A stretch of 64,000 nucleotides of DNA, from positions 47,028 to 111,027 of the forward strand of contig CANMUI010000010.1 of NCBI GenBank assembly GCA_947501045.1. The letters run 5' to 3'. This stretch comes from an uncultured Psychrobacter sp. (GTDB taxonomy: Bacteria; Pseudomonadota; Gammaproteobacteria; Pseudomonadales; Moraxellaceae). The translations under genes and the position numbers were made by a program. Shown here piece by piece: positions 26,210 to 35,849 of the stretch (position 1 is its first letter; each line of letters begins with the position of its first letter). The notes beneath the pieces are model-generated. The model was not told where the DNA came from. It did not search any database and was given only the letters and a program-made list of their open reading frames with translations.

Positions 26210-27385
26210 TTACGCTAGTTCTTTTAACTTGCGTCGCTGTTCATCGATAGCCCAGTGAATATGTTCATCAAGCATCTCGCCATAATTCCCTAATTTAGCT
26301 TGTAACTGAATGATATTATTCTTTTTGACGTTAGCATTACCTAGACCAATAGCTATATTGCGCAAAAAGTTGACATAGCCGGTACGTCTAAGCGGACTAC
26401 CTTGGGTGTTTTGTAAAAACGTCTCCTCACTCCACTCCCATAATTCAAGTAAGCTACTGTTGTCAAGATTATGTCTTGGCGCAAAATCATCAACGGTGGT
26501 CAGTTTGGCATATCGGTTCCACGGACAAATCAGCTGACAGTCATCACAGCCAAAGATGCGATTACCGATAGCGCGGCGATACTTAGTATCTATTGAACCG
26601 TCATGTTCAATGGTCAGATAAGAGATACAGGCGGCAGCATTAAGCTCATGCGGGGCAACAATAGCTTGGGTTGGACAGATGTCAATACAGGCACTACAGC
26701 TACCGCAGTGTGCGCTAATAGGCTTATCATCAGGCAATTCAAGACTGATAAATAGCTCGCCTAATACAAAGAATGAGCCCGCTTGCTTATTTAGCAGTAA
26801 CGTATGCTTCCCGGTCCAGCCGAGTCCTACCGCGTCTGCTATAGGACGCTCAAAAATAGGCGCAGAGTCACTAAAGGGCCGAAAAACAAAGTCGGATTCA
26901 GCCCCAACAGCTAGATGTTGCCATTCTGGCAGCATGGACTCTATTTTTAAAGCCAACTGTTTTAGACGACTACGCATAATTTTATGATAATCACGACCTC
27001 TAGCATAGCGAGCAATAATGCCATGATTTGGACGATCGTTGTCCTCAATGCGGCGACGCATAGGCGTTTGTGTTAAGTAATTCATACGTACGCTGATAAT
27101 AGTTTTCGCCCCTGCAACTAGTTTATCAGGATGTGCCCGTAGCTCATGATTATGATGCATAAATTGTAGCTGACCCTCATAGCCTTTAGCGAGCCAGTGC
27201 TCAAGTTGCTTAATCTGTTTTGAGAATAAAGGATGATGAACGGATAAAAATCCGCAATCAGCAAAACCCAAGGCTTGTGCCTGTACTTTAATCCACCGTT
27301 TGACGTCCTCAGCAGTAGCAAACACTTCGGTGTTAACAACATCGATAGATGCAGGTTTTTGAGTTATAAATGATTTTTGCTTCAT
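26210..27385 (-). CDS. queG: Epoxyqueuosine reductase
   Basis: 391 residues. Two [4Fe-4S] clusters are marked by CGSCSACIDICPTQAI and CDDCQLICPWN. FADCGFLSVHHPLF near the start and ARGRDYHKIMR are typical of QueG. The enzyme uses cobalamin and iron-sulfur clusters to reduce epoxyqueuosine to queuosine in tRNA, the last step of queuosine synthesis. It is divergent from nnr, with which it often shares a neighbourhood in gammaproteobacteria. Confidence 0.94.
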   Translation of the reverse strand: MKQKSFITQKPASIDVVNTEVFATAEDVKRWIKVQAQALGFADCGFLSVHHPLFSKQIKQLEHWLAKGYEGQLQFMHHNHELRAHPDKLVAGAKTIISVRMNYLTQTPMRRRIEDNDRPNHGIIARYARGRDYHKIMRSRLKQLALKIESMLPEWQHLAVGAESDFVFRPFSDSAPIFERPIADAVGLGWTGKHTLLLNKQAGSFFVLGELFISLELPDDKPISAHCGSCSACIDICPTQAIVAPHELNAAACISYLTIEHDGSIDTKYRRAIGNRIFGCDDCQLICPWNRYAKLTTVDDFAPRHNLDNSSLLELWEWSEETFLQNTQGSPLRRTGYVNFLRNIAIGLGNANVKKNNIIQLQAKLGNYGEMLDEHIHWAIDEQRRKLKELA

Positions 27386-27562
27386 ATAAGATTATATAAC
27401 GAGTAGGATAAAATAGAGTATAACGATAAATTAGAGATATTTTAGCAGTAATATCAATGTTATTAATATCAATACAGAAGACCAGTCATGATTTTGTTAG
27501 GCTTAGCATAATAAATAACTATCAAAACTAACGTTTTTTGATAAGAAAAATAAGGAGAGGTC

Positions 27563-29299
27563 ATGCTACCAAAGATACCGACAACAGCATATCAATACCG
27601 TCCATCAATACCAATCGCTTTATACAGTAGTGATCAGGTTTATACTATGGAACAAGATTGGTTTGCACAAGGGTATAGTGGTTTTGCACTTATGAAGCAA
27701 GCGGCTTGGCAAATAGCGCAGCATATTATTCAGCTCAATGAGCATAGCATTAAGTCAAAAGACGCTCATAACTGCCAGTCATCTACTAGTCAAAAGCTGC
27801 GAGCCTGTGTTTGGGTAGGACAAGGCAACAACGGCGGCGATGGTTGGTTGATAGCTTATTATCTACAGCAAGTAGGCTGGCATGTGCAAATTATAACTGT
27901 TGGCATTACTGATCTTAAAGGTGATATACAAGCAAAAAACGTTGATGATACCTCATTATCAGATGCGCTAAAGGCTCAGCAAATAGCATTGGCGGCTCAT
28001 TGTCCTTATCAACGTTTTGAAGACAGCCAATATTATCAAAATGAAAATGCTCAGTTAGACATGGCGTTGCAGGCTGATGTCTATATTGATGCTTTGTTTG
28101 GTATTGGTCTCGATCGTGCTCCAAAGGGTGTCTATCAACAGGCAATTATCGCTTTTAATAAACTTGCTAAGCAAACTGGCGCTTTAGTTGTCGCTGTTGA
28201 TATTCCAAGTGGCCTAGTAGCGTCCACCGGGCAGATATTTGAGCAATTAGCGATACAGGCAGATTTTACATTATGTTTGGTGGCGCGTAAGTTTGGTTTG
28301 CATACCAAAGATGGTGCTGATTACGCTGGGCAAGTTATTGATATTCCTCTAATACCTTATGAGCCAATACAGCCAGCAGCTTGGTTATTAAACCGGACTT
28401 ATTGCCTGTCCTCACGCCAGAAAAACAGTTATAAAGGTAGCTACGGGCATGTACTAATTATCGGGGGCAATCGTATAGATGGCTCACAAGGTATGGGCGG
28501 CGCTGCAATTTTGTCGTCTGCAAGTAGCATGGCAACGGGTGCGGGCAAGATTACGGTAGCTTGCCATGACGCTTTTCACGGTGCCTTGCTCACCTCCCTC
28601 CCAGATGCGATGACTATAGATTTACATGATCAAGGTGGGGTCAAAAATTTAATCAAAGATGCTAGTGTGATAGCTATTGGTATGGGACTTGGTCGTGATA
28701 ATGCTGCAAAAGAATTATTTATAAGTTATGTGCAAGCAGCCATAGAGCAAAAATGCACTATAGTTATCGACGCTGATGGTCTTTATCATCTAGCATCGTT
28801 ATATAAAGATAATCATAAGCTCATCAACAGTTTACGAGAACATAGTAGAAAGCATCGGGTTTGCTTAACGCCGCATAGCGGTGAGGCAGCAAGGTTGCTT
28901 GATCTGAGTATTAATGAGGTAGAAAATGGGCGTCTGGCAGCTATAAAACAGTGTGCTGATCTTTATGGGGGCGATTGGGTGCTAAAGGGTTCGGGGTCTT
29001 TAGTAAGTGAGCAGGGGCAAGTCTACGTTTGTAATGTCGGTAATGCAGGTATGGCAACAGCAGGTATGGGAGATGTATTGTCTGGAGTAACTGCAGGATT
29101 GTTAGCTCAGCAAGATTTAGATAATGAGCAGCGCAGTTTGCGTCAAGCTGTGCTTATTCACGGCTTAGCAGGAGATCAATTAACTAATCAGTCAAACAGT
29201 GCTATCAACAGTAAGCTACTATTGATCGGACAACGAGGCCTACAAGCACAAGACATGCCTGCTGCTATTCGTCATGTAATGCAAATGTACACTCATTAA
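27563..29299 (+). CDS. nnr: Bifunctional NAD(P)H-hydrate epimerase and dehydratase
   Basis: 578 residues with two domains. The N-terminal epimerase (about 20-275) has WVGQGNNGGDGWLIAYYLQQ and VDIPSGL. The C-terminal dehydratase (about 285-570) has YKGSYGHVLIIGGN, VIDADGLYHL, LTPHSGEAARLL and GNAGMATAGMGDVLSG. It repairs damaged, hydrated NADH and NADPH. AAGGAGAGG precedes the ATG. A gene for the ATPase TsaE, often next in line, is not here. Confidence 0.94.
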   Translation: MLPKIPTTAYQYRPSIPIALYSSDQVYTMEQDWFAQGYSGFALMKQAAWQIAQHIIQLNEHSIKSKDAHNCQSSTSQKLRACVWVGQGNNGGDGWLIAYYLQQVGWHVQIITVGITDLKGDIQAKNVDDTSLSDALKAQQIALAAHCPYQRFEDSQYYQNENAQLDMALQADVYIDALFGIGLDRAPKGVYQQAIIAFNKLAKQTGALVVAVDIPSGLVASTGQIFEQLAIQADFTLCLVARKFGLHTKDGADYAGQVIDIPLIPYEPIQPAAWLLNRTYCLSSRQKNSYKGSYGHVLIIGGNRIDGSQGMGGAAILSSASSMATGAGKITVACHDAFHGALLTSLPDAMTIDLHDQGGVKNLIKDASVIAIGMGLGRDNAAKELFISYVQAAIEQKCTIVIDADGLYHLASLYKDNHKLINSLREHSRKHRVCLTPHSGEAARLLDLSINEVENGRLAAIKQCADLYGGDWVLKGSGSLVSEQGQVYVCNVGNAGMATAGMGDVLSGVTAGLLAQQDLDNEQRSLRQAVLIHGLAGDQLTNQSNSAINSKLLLIGQRGLQAQDMPAAIRHVMQMYTH

Positions 29300-29516
29300 A
29301 GTGTTTCTTAGGGTAGCCAGTTCAATATAAAACGATACAGGAGGACTAATTTTAGCTTTTATGCTTATTGTTGCAAGCAGATAAGAGTTGCAAAAAATAA
29401 GGTTACAAAAAATTCAACTTAGTCCCGCGCCATAGTAAGATGTATCTCTTTTATTTGATATCTTCTGTATTTTGCAAGCACCAGTAGTCTTCAACAGTTC
29501 AGTTTAGCTTGGTTAG

Positions 29517-30020
29517 TTAAGTACTTACCCCACTGCAGTATTGACCTATAGCCTGCTGCACGCGTTCACGCTTAAGCTCAATCTCACGGCCGTCCAAATA
29601 CTTACGATTACCGTCTGCATCCATCTCATAAATACGTCCACCGACATTAAGATTGGTAAGGTTATTGCGTAGTGATTGACAGCGCTGAGCATTGGCTTGC
29701 GCTTCTTGATCCTTAATACGGGCCTCTAGCTGTGCTATGCGCTGCTCTTCAGCACTCTGTGCGTTGCTGCTTTGGCTTGGGTCAGTTTTTCCAGCCATCT
29801 GCCCTGTATCGTTTTGTCTGCCATCACTACGAAATTCAATGACCTCAATATTTTTAGCATCTTGCGGGGCATGTTGGCTATATTTGACTTCACCATGCGC
29901 GCCAATTGATTTGTAAACCTGAACGGCATGGCTATTACTTATAGACAAAGCAATCATACAGGTAGTCACAAACGTAGCAAGTAGCTTGTTTTCAGCTTTC
30001 ATTATAGGTAGATGAGCCAT
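29517..30020 (-). CDS. DUF4124-domain periplasmic protein
   Basis: 167 residues. A signal peptide runs to SNSHA (about residue 32), followed by VQVYKSIGAHGEVKYSQHAP, the DUF4124 signature. A glutamine- and alanine-rich coiled coil (EQRIAQLEARIKDQEAQANA) follows. The first ATG has AAGGA at a good distance, while the second (30002) has none. The function of DUF4124 proteins is unknown. The product should be periplasmic or envelope-associated. Confidence 0.8.
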   Translation of the reverse strand: MAHLPIMKAENKLLATFVTTCMIALSISNSHAVQVYKSIGAHGEVKYSQHAPQDAKNIEVIEFRSDGRQNDTGQMAGKTDPSQSSNAQSAEEQRIAQLEARIKDQEAQANAQRCQSLRNNLTNLNVGGRIYEMDADGNRKYLDGREIELKRERVQQAIGQYCSGVST

Positions 30021-30809
30021 GAGGATGATCCTTTTAAAACATCAACAAAGCAATTACTATGCCGAATTAGATATATATGTCCAAAAGTTACAATTATTAT
30101 ACGATTTTGAGCTATATTAGCGAATAGTAGTTATAGCTAGATATTTCCAATAACGAATAGTTAGGAGTATGATTCACAATTTTTCCTTGACAATAGGACT
30201 CAAACCACCGAATATAACAGCAGTTGATTGGTCAGTGAGCGGCTTTTATGATATTGCCGTGGCACTCGAAAATAACCACTACGAGCTACTTATCGGTAGC
30301 ATTTGTACGTTATTTTCTTTGTGACAATAGCTCAGCATAGTTTATATAGTAGTAGCTACTTTAAACTGTACTTATTGTCTCCGGACTTATCGGTCTACAA
30401 TGACTAAGATAAACTTATTATTTTGAGATATTAAAGCTAGTTGTAGCGCTGATAGCGCTAAGTATAGTATGTTAAGTGCTCGGTATAATACGACTTTAGT
30501 ATTCATACGTCATCAATAAGTAAAGTGATTAGTGTCTGTACTAACTGTTTTTATTGACGTTATTCTTCGTGTCGTTGCTACTAATACCGCTATAGCGATT
30601 TAATGCTTGACTGTAATGTCTTCTCAAAAGTTAATAAGCCTCTTTTATAGATAGTCTTTAATGCGCTATTTAGTGTATATAAAAACATCTTGCCACTGTA
30701 TATCGATAACCTCCTATCAAAACTGATCCCATAAATTACTATGTTTAAGCAAAATGCTGCCCGATACAGTAGCACGGCTTTGACGTAGTGAGCATACCTA
30801 CTTGATAAG
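30021..30809. other. Long spacer between the DUF4124 gene and ilvI
   Basis: About 790 bases. Apart from one possible small gene at 30169-30324, no gene, terminator or riboswitch could be supported. I looked for an attenuator peptide rich in Leu, Ile and Val codons before ilvI and did not find a convincing one. Confidence 0.5.
30169..30324 (+). CDS. Possible small protein of 51 residues
   Basis: An ATG directly behind TTAGGAG opens a 51-codon frame whose peptide begins MIHNFSLTIGLKPPNITAVD and later reads WSVSGFYDIAVALENNHYEL. The spacing from GGAG to ATG is unusually short. The composition looks protein-like rather than random, so it could be a small gene or a remnant of a larger one. No family recognised. 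Confidence 0.25.
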   Translation: MIHNFSLTIGLKPPNITAVDWSVSGFYDIAVALENNHYELLIGSICTLFSL

Positions 30810-30812
30810 GTG

Positions 30813-32645
30813 ATGACAGTGACTCAAACCACACAAAGTCCGAACATGACTGGCCATACCCAGACGGGTCATGCCGCCAAACATTTCGAAGAAAAGCAGC
30901 AACAGCTTGCTAAAGGTACTAAGCAGCCCGTAATGCTATCGGGTGCTGAGATGTTAGTACAATCGCTGACCGATGAAGGCGTCAAATATATTTTTGGCTA
31001 TCCGGGCGGTGCTGTTCTGCATATTTACGATGCTTTATTCCAACAAGATACCATTGAGCATATTCTGGTGCGTCATGAGCAAGCGGCTGGTCACATGGCC
31101 GATGCCTATTCAAGAGTGACAGGCAATACAGGCGTCGTGCTTGCCACATCGGGCCCAGGGGCTACCAATACGGTTACTGCCATTGCTACGGCCTACATGG
31201 ATTCAGTACCGATGGTTGTGATCTCAGGTCAGGTACCCAGTAGCCTGATTGGTGAAGATGCTTTTCAAGAAACGGACATGGTTGGCGTCTCACGCCCTAT
31301 CGTAAAACATAGCTTTCAGGTCCGTCATGCTAGCGAGATTCCAACCATTATCAAAAAAGCCTTCCATATAGCTCAGTCTGGTCGTCCTGGCCCGGTCGTT
31401 ATCGATGTGCCAAAGGATATGACTGCGCCTAATGAAAAGTTTGCTTATGAATATCCAGCACAGGTATCTATGCGCTCTTATCAGCCATCAAATAAAGGTC
31501 ACGGTGGTCAAATTAAAAGAGCCGTTGAGACTTTACTTGCAGCCAAGCGTCCGGTGGTCTATGCAGGCGGCGGCGTTATTTGGGGCAAAGCTCATGGCGA
31601 GCTGACTAATCTTGCGCACCGTTTAAATTTACCAGTCACCAATACCTTGATGGGTCTTGGTGTGTTTCCAGGTTCTGATCGCCAGTTTTTAGGTATGCTA
31701 GGCATGCATGGCACTTATGAGGCCAATATGAGCATGCATCATGCTGATGTTATTTTGGCTGTGGGCGCGCGTTTTGATGATCGCGTGACCAATAATGTCA
31801 AAAAGTTTTGTCCTAACGCTACTATTATTCATATCGATATCGACCCTGCTTCAATATCAAAAACAATCTTGGCCCATATTCCTATCGTTGGCGATGTTAA
31901 ATCTGTGCTGAGTGACATGCTAGATATTATCGGGGATGACCAAGAGCTTGATCAACATGCTCTACTAGATTGGTGGGCACAGATTAAGGAGTGGCGTAAG
32001 CGTCATGGTCTGCGCTATGACACCAATACCGATGAGGGCATCAAGCCGCAAAGCGTGGTACAGGCATTGGACAAAGTCACTAATAGCAATGCGATCATTA
32101 CCAGCGACGTTGGTCAGCATCAAATGTTTGCAGCGCTTTATTATACCTACAACGAGCCACGTCAATGGCTTAATTCAGGTGGCCTTGGTACTATGGGGGT
32201 TGGTCTGCCTTACGCTATGGCAGCCAAGCTTGTTTACCCTGATCGGGACGTGGTTTGTATCACAGGTGAGGGCTCCATTCAGATGAATATTCAGGAGCTA
32301 TCGACTTGTCTGCAATACAATCTACCAGTCAAAATATTAAACATCAATAATGCTCAGCTTGGCATGGTAAAACAGTGGCAAGATATGCTTTATGAAGGCC
32401 GCCATGCCCAGTCTTATATGAACTCTTTACCTGATTTTGTTAAATTGGCCGAAAGCTACGGTCATGTCGGTATCAAGATCACTGATCCTGAAACGATGGA
32501 GGCGCAAATAGCAGAAGCTATGGCCATGACTGATAAACTGGTATTTATTGACGTCTATGTGGATCGTAACGAACATGTCTATCCGATGCAAATCGCCGGT
32601 CAGACAATGAGTGATATGTGGTTATCAAAAGGGGAGCGTGCCTAA
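30813..32645 (+). CDS. ilvI: Acetolactate synthase, large catalytic subunit
   Basis: 610 residues. The thiamine-diphosphate enzyme core begins at LSGAEMLVQSLTDEGV near residue 45. It shows FGYPGGAVLHIYDAL, the catalytic glutamate in RHEQAAGHMADAY, and the cofactor motif GEGSIQMNIQELSTCLQYNL. The enzyme makes acetolactate and acetohydroxybutyrate for valine, leucine and isoleucine. An extension of about 40 residues before the usual start is Gln/Thr-rich. GTG (30810), ATG (30813) and GTG (30819) are all possible starts behind AAGG. The ilvH start overlaps its stop by one base. Confidence 0.95.
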   Translation: MTVTQTTQSPNMTGHTQTGHAAKHFEEKQQQLAKGTKQPVMLSGAEMLVQSLTDEGVKYIFGYPGGAVLHIYDALFQQDTIEHILVRHEQAAGHMADAYSRVTGNTGVVLATSGPGATNTVTAIATAYMDSVPMVVISGQVPSSLIGEDAFQETDMVGVSRPIVKHSFQVRHASEIPTIIKKAFHIAQSGRPGPVVIDVPKDMTAPNEKFAYEYPAQVSMRSYQPSNKGHGGQIKRAVETLLAAKRPVVYAGGGVIWGKAHGELTNLAHRLNLPVTNTLMGLGVFPGSDRQFLGMLGMHGTYEANMSMHHADVILAVGARFDDRVTNNVKKFCPNATIIHIDIDPASISKTILAHIPIVGDVKSVLSDMLDIIGDDQELDQHALLDWWAQIKEWRKRHGLRYDTNTDEGIKPQSVVQALDKVTNSNAIITSDVGQHQMFAALYYTYNEPRQWLNSGGLGTMGVGLPYAMAAKLVYPDRDVVCITGEGSIQMNIQELSTCLQYNLPVKILNINNAQLGMVKQWQDMLYEGRHAQSYMNSLPDFVKLAESYGHVGIKITDPETMEAQIAEAMAMTDKLVFIDVYVDRNEHVYPMQIAGQTMSDMWLSKGERA

Positions 32646-33142
32646 TGCAACAGCAACATCTGATTTCGGTATTGATGGAAAACGAAGCGGGGTCGTTGTC
32701 ACGGTTAGTCGGCTTGTTCTCCCAGCGTGGTTATAATATTGAAACCTTGAATGTCGCGCCAACAGATGATCCTACGATATCGCGTTTGACCTTAACCACT
32801 ATTACCTCACCTGAGAAAATTGAGCAGATTACCAAACAGCTTCATAAGCTGATAGAAGTGGTCAAAGTACTTAACCTGTCAGATACTGTGCACGTAGAGC
32901 GTGAGCTCATGTTGATCAAAGTTCGTGCTAGTGGTAGTGTACGTGAGGAAGTCAAACGTAGCGCCGATATCTTTCGCGCTCAAATCGTTGATGTTAATGC
33001 TAATTTATATACTATCCAAATCGTTGGCGATACGGCTAAGCTCGATGGCTTTATCGATACCATCGGTCGCGAACGCGTTTTAGAAGTCGTGCGCTCAGGA
33101 GTTATCGGCATTGCACGCGGTGAAAAAACTCTAAGTTTATAG
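32645..33142 (+). CDS. ilvH: Acetolactate synthase, small regulatory subunit
   Basis: 165 residues from the ATG that shares an A with the stop of ilvI (TAATG), with GGGGAG upstream. The ACT domain starts LISVLMENEAGSLSRLVGLF and has RGYNIETLNVAPTDD, the valine-binding region that gives feedback inhibition. The C-terminal domain ends in RSGVIGIARGEK. It activates IlvI and makes it sensitive to valine. Followed by a spacer with a 15-bp tandem repeat, then ilvC. Confidence 0.95.
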   Translation: MQQQHLISVLMENEAGSLSRLVGLFSQRGYNIETLNVAPTDDPTISRLTLTTITSPEKIEQITKQLHKLIEVVKVLNLSDTVHVERELMLIKVRASGSVREEVKRSADIFRAQIVDVNANLYTIQIVGDTAKLDGFIDTIGRERVLEVVRSGVIGIARGEKTLSL

Positions 33143-33159
33143 TTAGAAATCATAACGAA

Positions 33160-33215
33160 ACTGTGTAATACAAAACTATATAGTACGAAACTATATAGTA
33201 CGAGACTGTGCAATC
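33160..33215. repeat. 15-bp tandem repeat in the ilvH-ilvC spacer
   Basis: ACTATATAGTACGA at 33175-33188 is repeated exactly at 33190-33203 (period 15). The flanks carry diverged units, AACTGTGTAATACAA before and GACTGTGCAATC after, so about four units in all. Confidence 0.8.
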
Positions 33216-33318
33216 AGCTGTTTATTAATGATCTATATTTACCGTCAAGCTTATGTATCAAATGATCTAAGCATTTACTAGCCTCGGCTATCCATGATTG
33301 AGGAAAAGGACTCTATAT

Positions 33319-34335
33319 ATGAATGTTTTTTACGATAAAGACTGTGATCTATCTATTATTCAAGGCAAAAAAGTAGCCATTATTGGCTATGGCTCACAAG
33401 GTCATGCGCATGCCCTGAACTTACAAGATTCTGGTGTTGATGTCACCGTAGGTCTACGTGCAAGCTCAAGCTCATGGAAAAAAGCTGAGAATGCTGGTCT
33501 TAAAGTTGCTGAAGTTGCTGAGGCAGTCGCTGCAGCTGATGTGGTTATGATCCTAACCCCTGATGAGTTTCAAAAACAGCTGTATAACGAAGTTATAGAA
33601 CCTAATATCAAAGAAGGCGCAACGCTTGCCTTTGCTCATGGTTTTGCAATTCATTATAACCAAGTGGTACCACGTAGCGATCTTGATGTGATTATGGTGG
33701 CACCAAAGGCACCCGGTCATACTGTACGTAACGAGTTTGTTAAAGGCGGCGGTATTCCCGATCTTATCGCTATTTACCAAGATTCTTCAGGTCAAGCGAA
33801 GCAGTTGGCGTTATCTTACGCCGCCGGTGTTGGCGGTGGTCGCTCAGGTATTATTGAGACAACTTTCAAAGATGAGACTGAAACGGATTTATTTGGTGAA
33901 CAAGCGGTACTTTGCGGCGGCGCAGTAGAGCTGGTTAAAATGGGTTTTGAGACCTTAACTGAAGCAGGCTACGCACCAGAGATGGCCTATTTTGAATGTT
34001 TGCATGAGCTCAAACTTATCGTTGATCTCATGTATGAGGGCGGTATCGCTGACATGAACTACTCAATTAGTAACAACGCAGAATACGGCGAATATGTTAC
34101 AGGTTCTGAGGTCATTAATGAGCAGTCTCGAGAAGCGATGCGTAACGCTCTTAAACGCATTCAATCAGGTGAGTACGCTAAGATGTTCATCTCTGAGGGT
34201 GCAACCAATTATCCATCAATGACAGCGCGTCGTCGCAATAATGCTGAGCATGACATTGAAATCACTGGTGCAAAACTGCGCGCTATGATGCCTTGGATCG
34301 GTGGTAACAAAATTATTGATAAAGACAAAAATTAG
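33319..34335 (+). CDS. ilvC: Ketol-acid reductoisomerase, class I
   Basis: 338 residues. NAD(P)-binding motif IIGYGSQGHAHALN is near residue 21. The metal site acids lie in DLFGEQAVLCGG (near 190) and ELKLIVDLMYEGG (near 230). It converts the acetolactate made by IlvIH to dihydroxyisovalerate. AAAAGGA precedes the ATG at 33319; an upstream TTG is unlikely. Same direction as ilvIH, with a terminator after it. Confidence 0.97.
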   Translation: MNVFYDKDCDLSIIQGKKVAIIGYGSQGHAHALNLQDSGVDVTVGLRASSSSWKKAENAGLKVAEVAEAVAAADVVMILTPDEFQKQLYNEVIEPNIKEGATLAFAHGFAIHYNQVVPRSDLDVIMVAPKAPGHTVRNEFVKGGGIPDLIAIYQDSSGQAKQLALSYAAGVGGGRSGIIETTFKDETETDLFGEQAVLCGGAVELVKMGFETLTEAGYAPEMAYFECLHELKLIVDLMYEGGIADMNYSISNNAEYGEYVTGSEVINEQSREAMRNALKRIQSGEYAKMFISEGATNYPSMTARRRNNAEHDIEITGAKLRAMMPWIGGNKIIDKDKN

Positions 34336-34387
34336 AAGCTACTATTGAACAGTTTCTGATAGCTATCGTTAGTTTTTAATGTACTTA

Positions 34388-34420
34388 AACCCTGTGTTAT
34401 CAAGAAGATAGCATAGGGTT
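34388..34420 (+). terminator. Terminator after ilvC
   Basis: A 14-bp stem (34388-34401 and 34407-34420, with two wobble pairs) around AAGAA, followed by a run of T. It ends the ilvIHC unit. Confidence 0.85.
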
Positions 34421-34625
34421 TTTTATACTGTAAAGCTTTTTATCATAAGGTTTTTTAACTTATGCTAAAACTTTTTGTGACTTTAGGTCAAACAAGAGTC
34501 ACTGACATCGCTTGAAAAGCTGCAAAGGATACTCAATATAAACAGCCTTCATAACCGTTATTTGTTGTTGTTATCTGTTATTCTCGTCATTGTTGTTGTA
34601 AATTTCTTAAATTATAGGTTGTATT

Positions 34626-35051
34626 GTGCAAATATCAAATCTTGACTGGCTAACGCCGCAGTTCATTTATATCGCTTTTAGCGCCGTGGTTGCCATTCTT
34701 ATTTGGATAGAAGGTGAGATGCTTAAACGCACTGCTGGCAAACTGCCACAATCAGCCCTGTTTAAATTCAGCTCGCTACTAGATACCGCTTGGTTTTTTA
34801 TCTCTGTTTTGATGCTATATGTGATTGATTTGACGCCACTGGCTATTGCAGTACCAGCAGCCTACGGACTTTATACTGTTTTTGGCTGGATCTATGGCAC
34901 CCGTTTACTTAGACGCCGCGGTATTCCAGACTCTCCTAAAGACTTAGTGATACCTCCGAAATATATCGCCTATAGTCAGTCTTTTGCTCTTATATTTTTA
35001 GCTTTATGTTTGTTGGTACTAGTTTCTCCGTGGTTGACTATTTTTGATTAA
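34626..35051 (+). CDS. Unknown small inner-membrane protein
   Basis: 141 residues starting at GTG. Four hydrophobic stretches are visible: about 12-27, 50-66, 70-88 and 117-137. A basic loop (GTRLLRRRGIPDSPKD) between the third and fourth is probably cytoplasmic. No family recognised. It stands alone between the ilvC terminator and the cold-shock gene. The start has only a weak ribosome site. Confidence 0.65.
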   Translation: MQISNLDWLTPQFIYIAFSAVVAILIWIEGEMLKRTAGKLPQSALFKFSSLLDTAWFFISVLMLYVIDLTPLAIAVPAAYGLYTVFGWIYGTRLLRRRGIPDSPKDLVIPPKYIAYSQSFALIFLALCLLVLVSPWLTIFD

Positions 35052-35228
35052 GCTTTCCCAACTATAACTATTTAAATATTATTAAAGTTAATTTATATCT
35101 ATCTTTATTATTTTGACACATGAAAAGTAGGTGTCAAAAAGTTTTTATAGTTATATGTAAGTTTATTAAACAATCTGTTAAGTTTTTACAAAAACGCCTT
35201 AATTCATTATGTTGTCAGTGGTCAAAGC

Positions 35229-35411
35229 TGCTATAATCAAAACATACTCACTTGATCTTGATTTGAACTTAAAATAATTTATTACTTGATGATTTTTCAT
35301 TCGATAAAAGATTATTTTAGTTTAAGTAAAAACTTAGAAATCAGCTGAGTATTTGTCAATTAACCGGTGACGATGTAGGTCGCATCAATAGTTTAAGAGT
35401 TAGGAAAATTT
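35229..35411 (+). promoter_or_regulatory. Extended -10 promoter and long leader of the cold-shock gene
   Basis: TGCTATAAT at 35229-35237 is an extended -10 element. Transcription from about 35244 would give a leader of about 168 bases before the ATG, as is usual for cspA-type mRNAs, whose leaders act as temperature-responsive structures. The upstream part of the 360-base spacer is AT-rich and contains nothing else clear. Confidence 0.55.
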
Positions 35412-35624
35412 ATGTCAGAGAAAGTTGAAGGCACTGTAAAGTGGTTTAATGAAGCTAAAGGTTTTGGTTTTATCGCGCAGGATAACGGTGGACAAGACGT
35501 ATTTGCTCACTATAGCGCTATCCAAGGCAGTGGCTTTAAAACTTTAGCCGAAGGCCAAAAAGTGTCTTTCATCTTAGGTGAAGGAAAAAAAGGCCCACAA
35601 GCTGAGCAAATCGAAGCAATCTAA
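35412..35624 (+). CDS. Cold-shock protein (CspA family)
   Basis: 70 residues, a single cold-shock domain. The RNA-binding motifs are KGFGFI (RNP1) and VFAHY (RNP2). It starts EGTVKWFNEAKGFGFIAQD. These proteins bind single-stranded RNA and melt structure at low temperature. TTAGGA precedes the ATG. The long leader suggests cold or growth-phase control. It could equally be a constitutive csp paralogue; the sequence alone does not decide. Confidence 0.93.
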   Translation: MSEKVEGTVKWFNEAKGFGFIAQDNGGQDVFAHYSAIQGSGFKTLAEGQKVSFILGEGKKGPQAEQIEAI

Positions 35625-35738
35625 TCTTTTTAGTAATGAAGTTAATTGATTGATCAGTTAATTTGTTATTAGAAGATAAGTTATTTGCAAAGATTACACG
35701 TTGTTATAACAACATAGATATTGTTTAGACTGTATATT

Positions 35739-35766
35739 AAAAGCAACCTCTCATCAGGTTGCTTTT
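35739..35766 (+). terminator. Terminator after the cold-shock gene
   Basis: A perfect 11-bp stem (35739-35749 and 35756-35766) with loop CTCATC, followed by T. Confidence 0.9.
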
Positions 35767-35849
35767 TTTATGTCTCCAATAAATGATACTAAGTCAATGA
35801 TTAAAAGTATAAATAGGTTTTATTAAAATATACAAAAAAGGGTAAGGTT

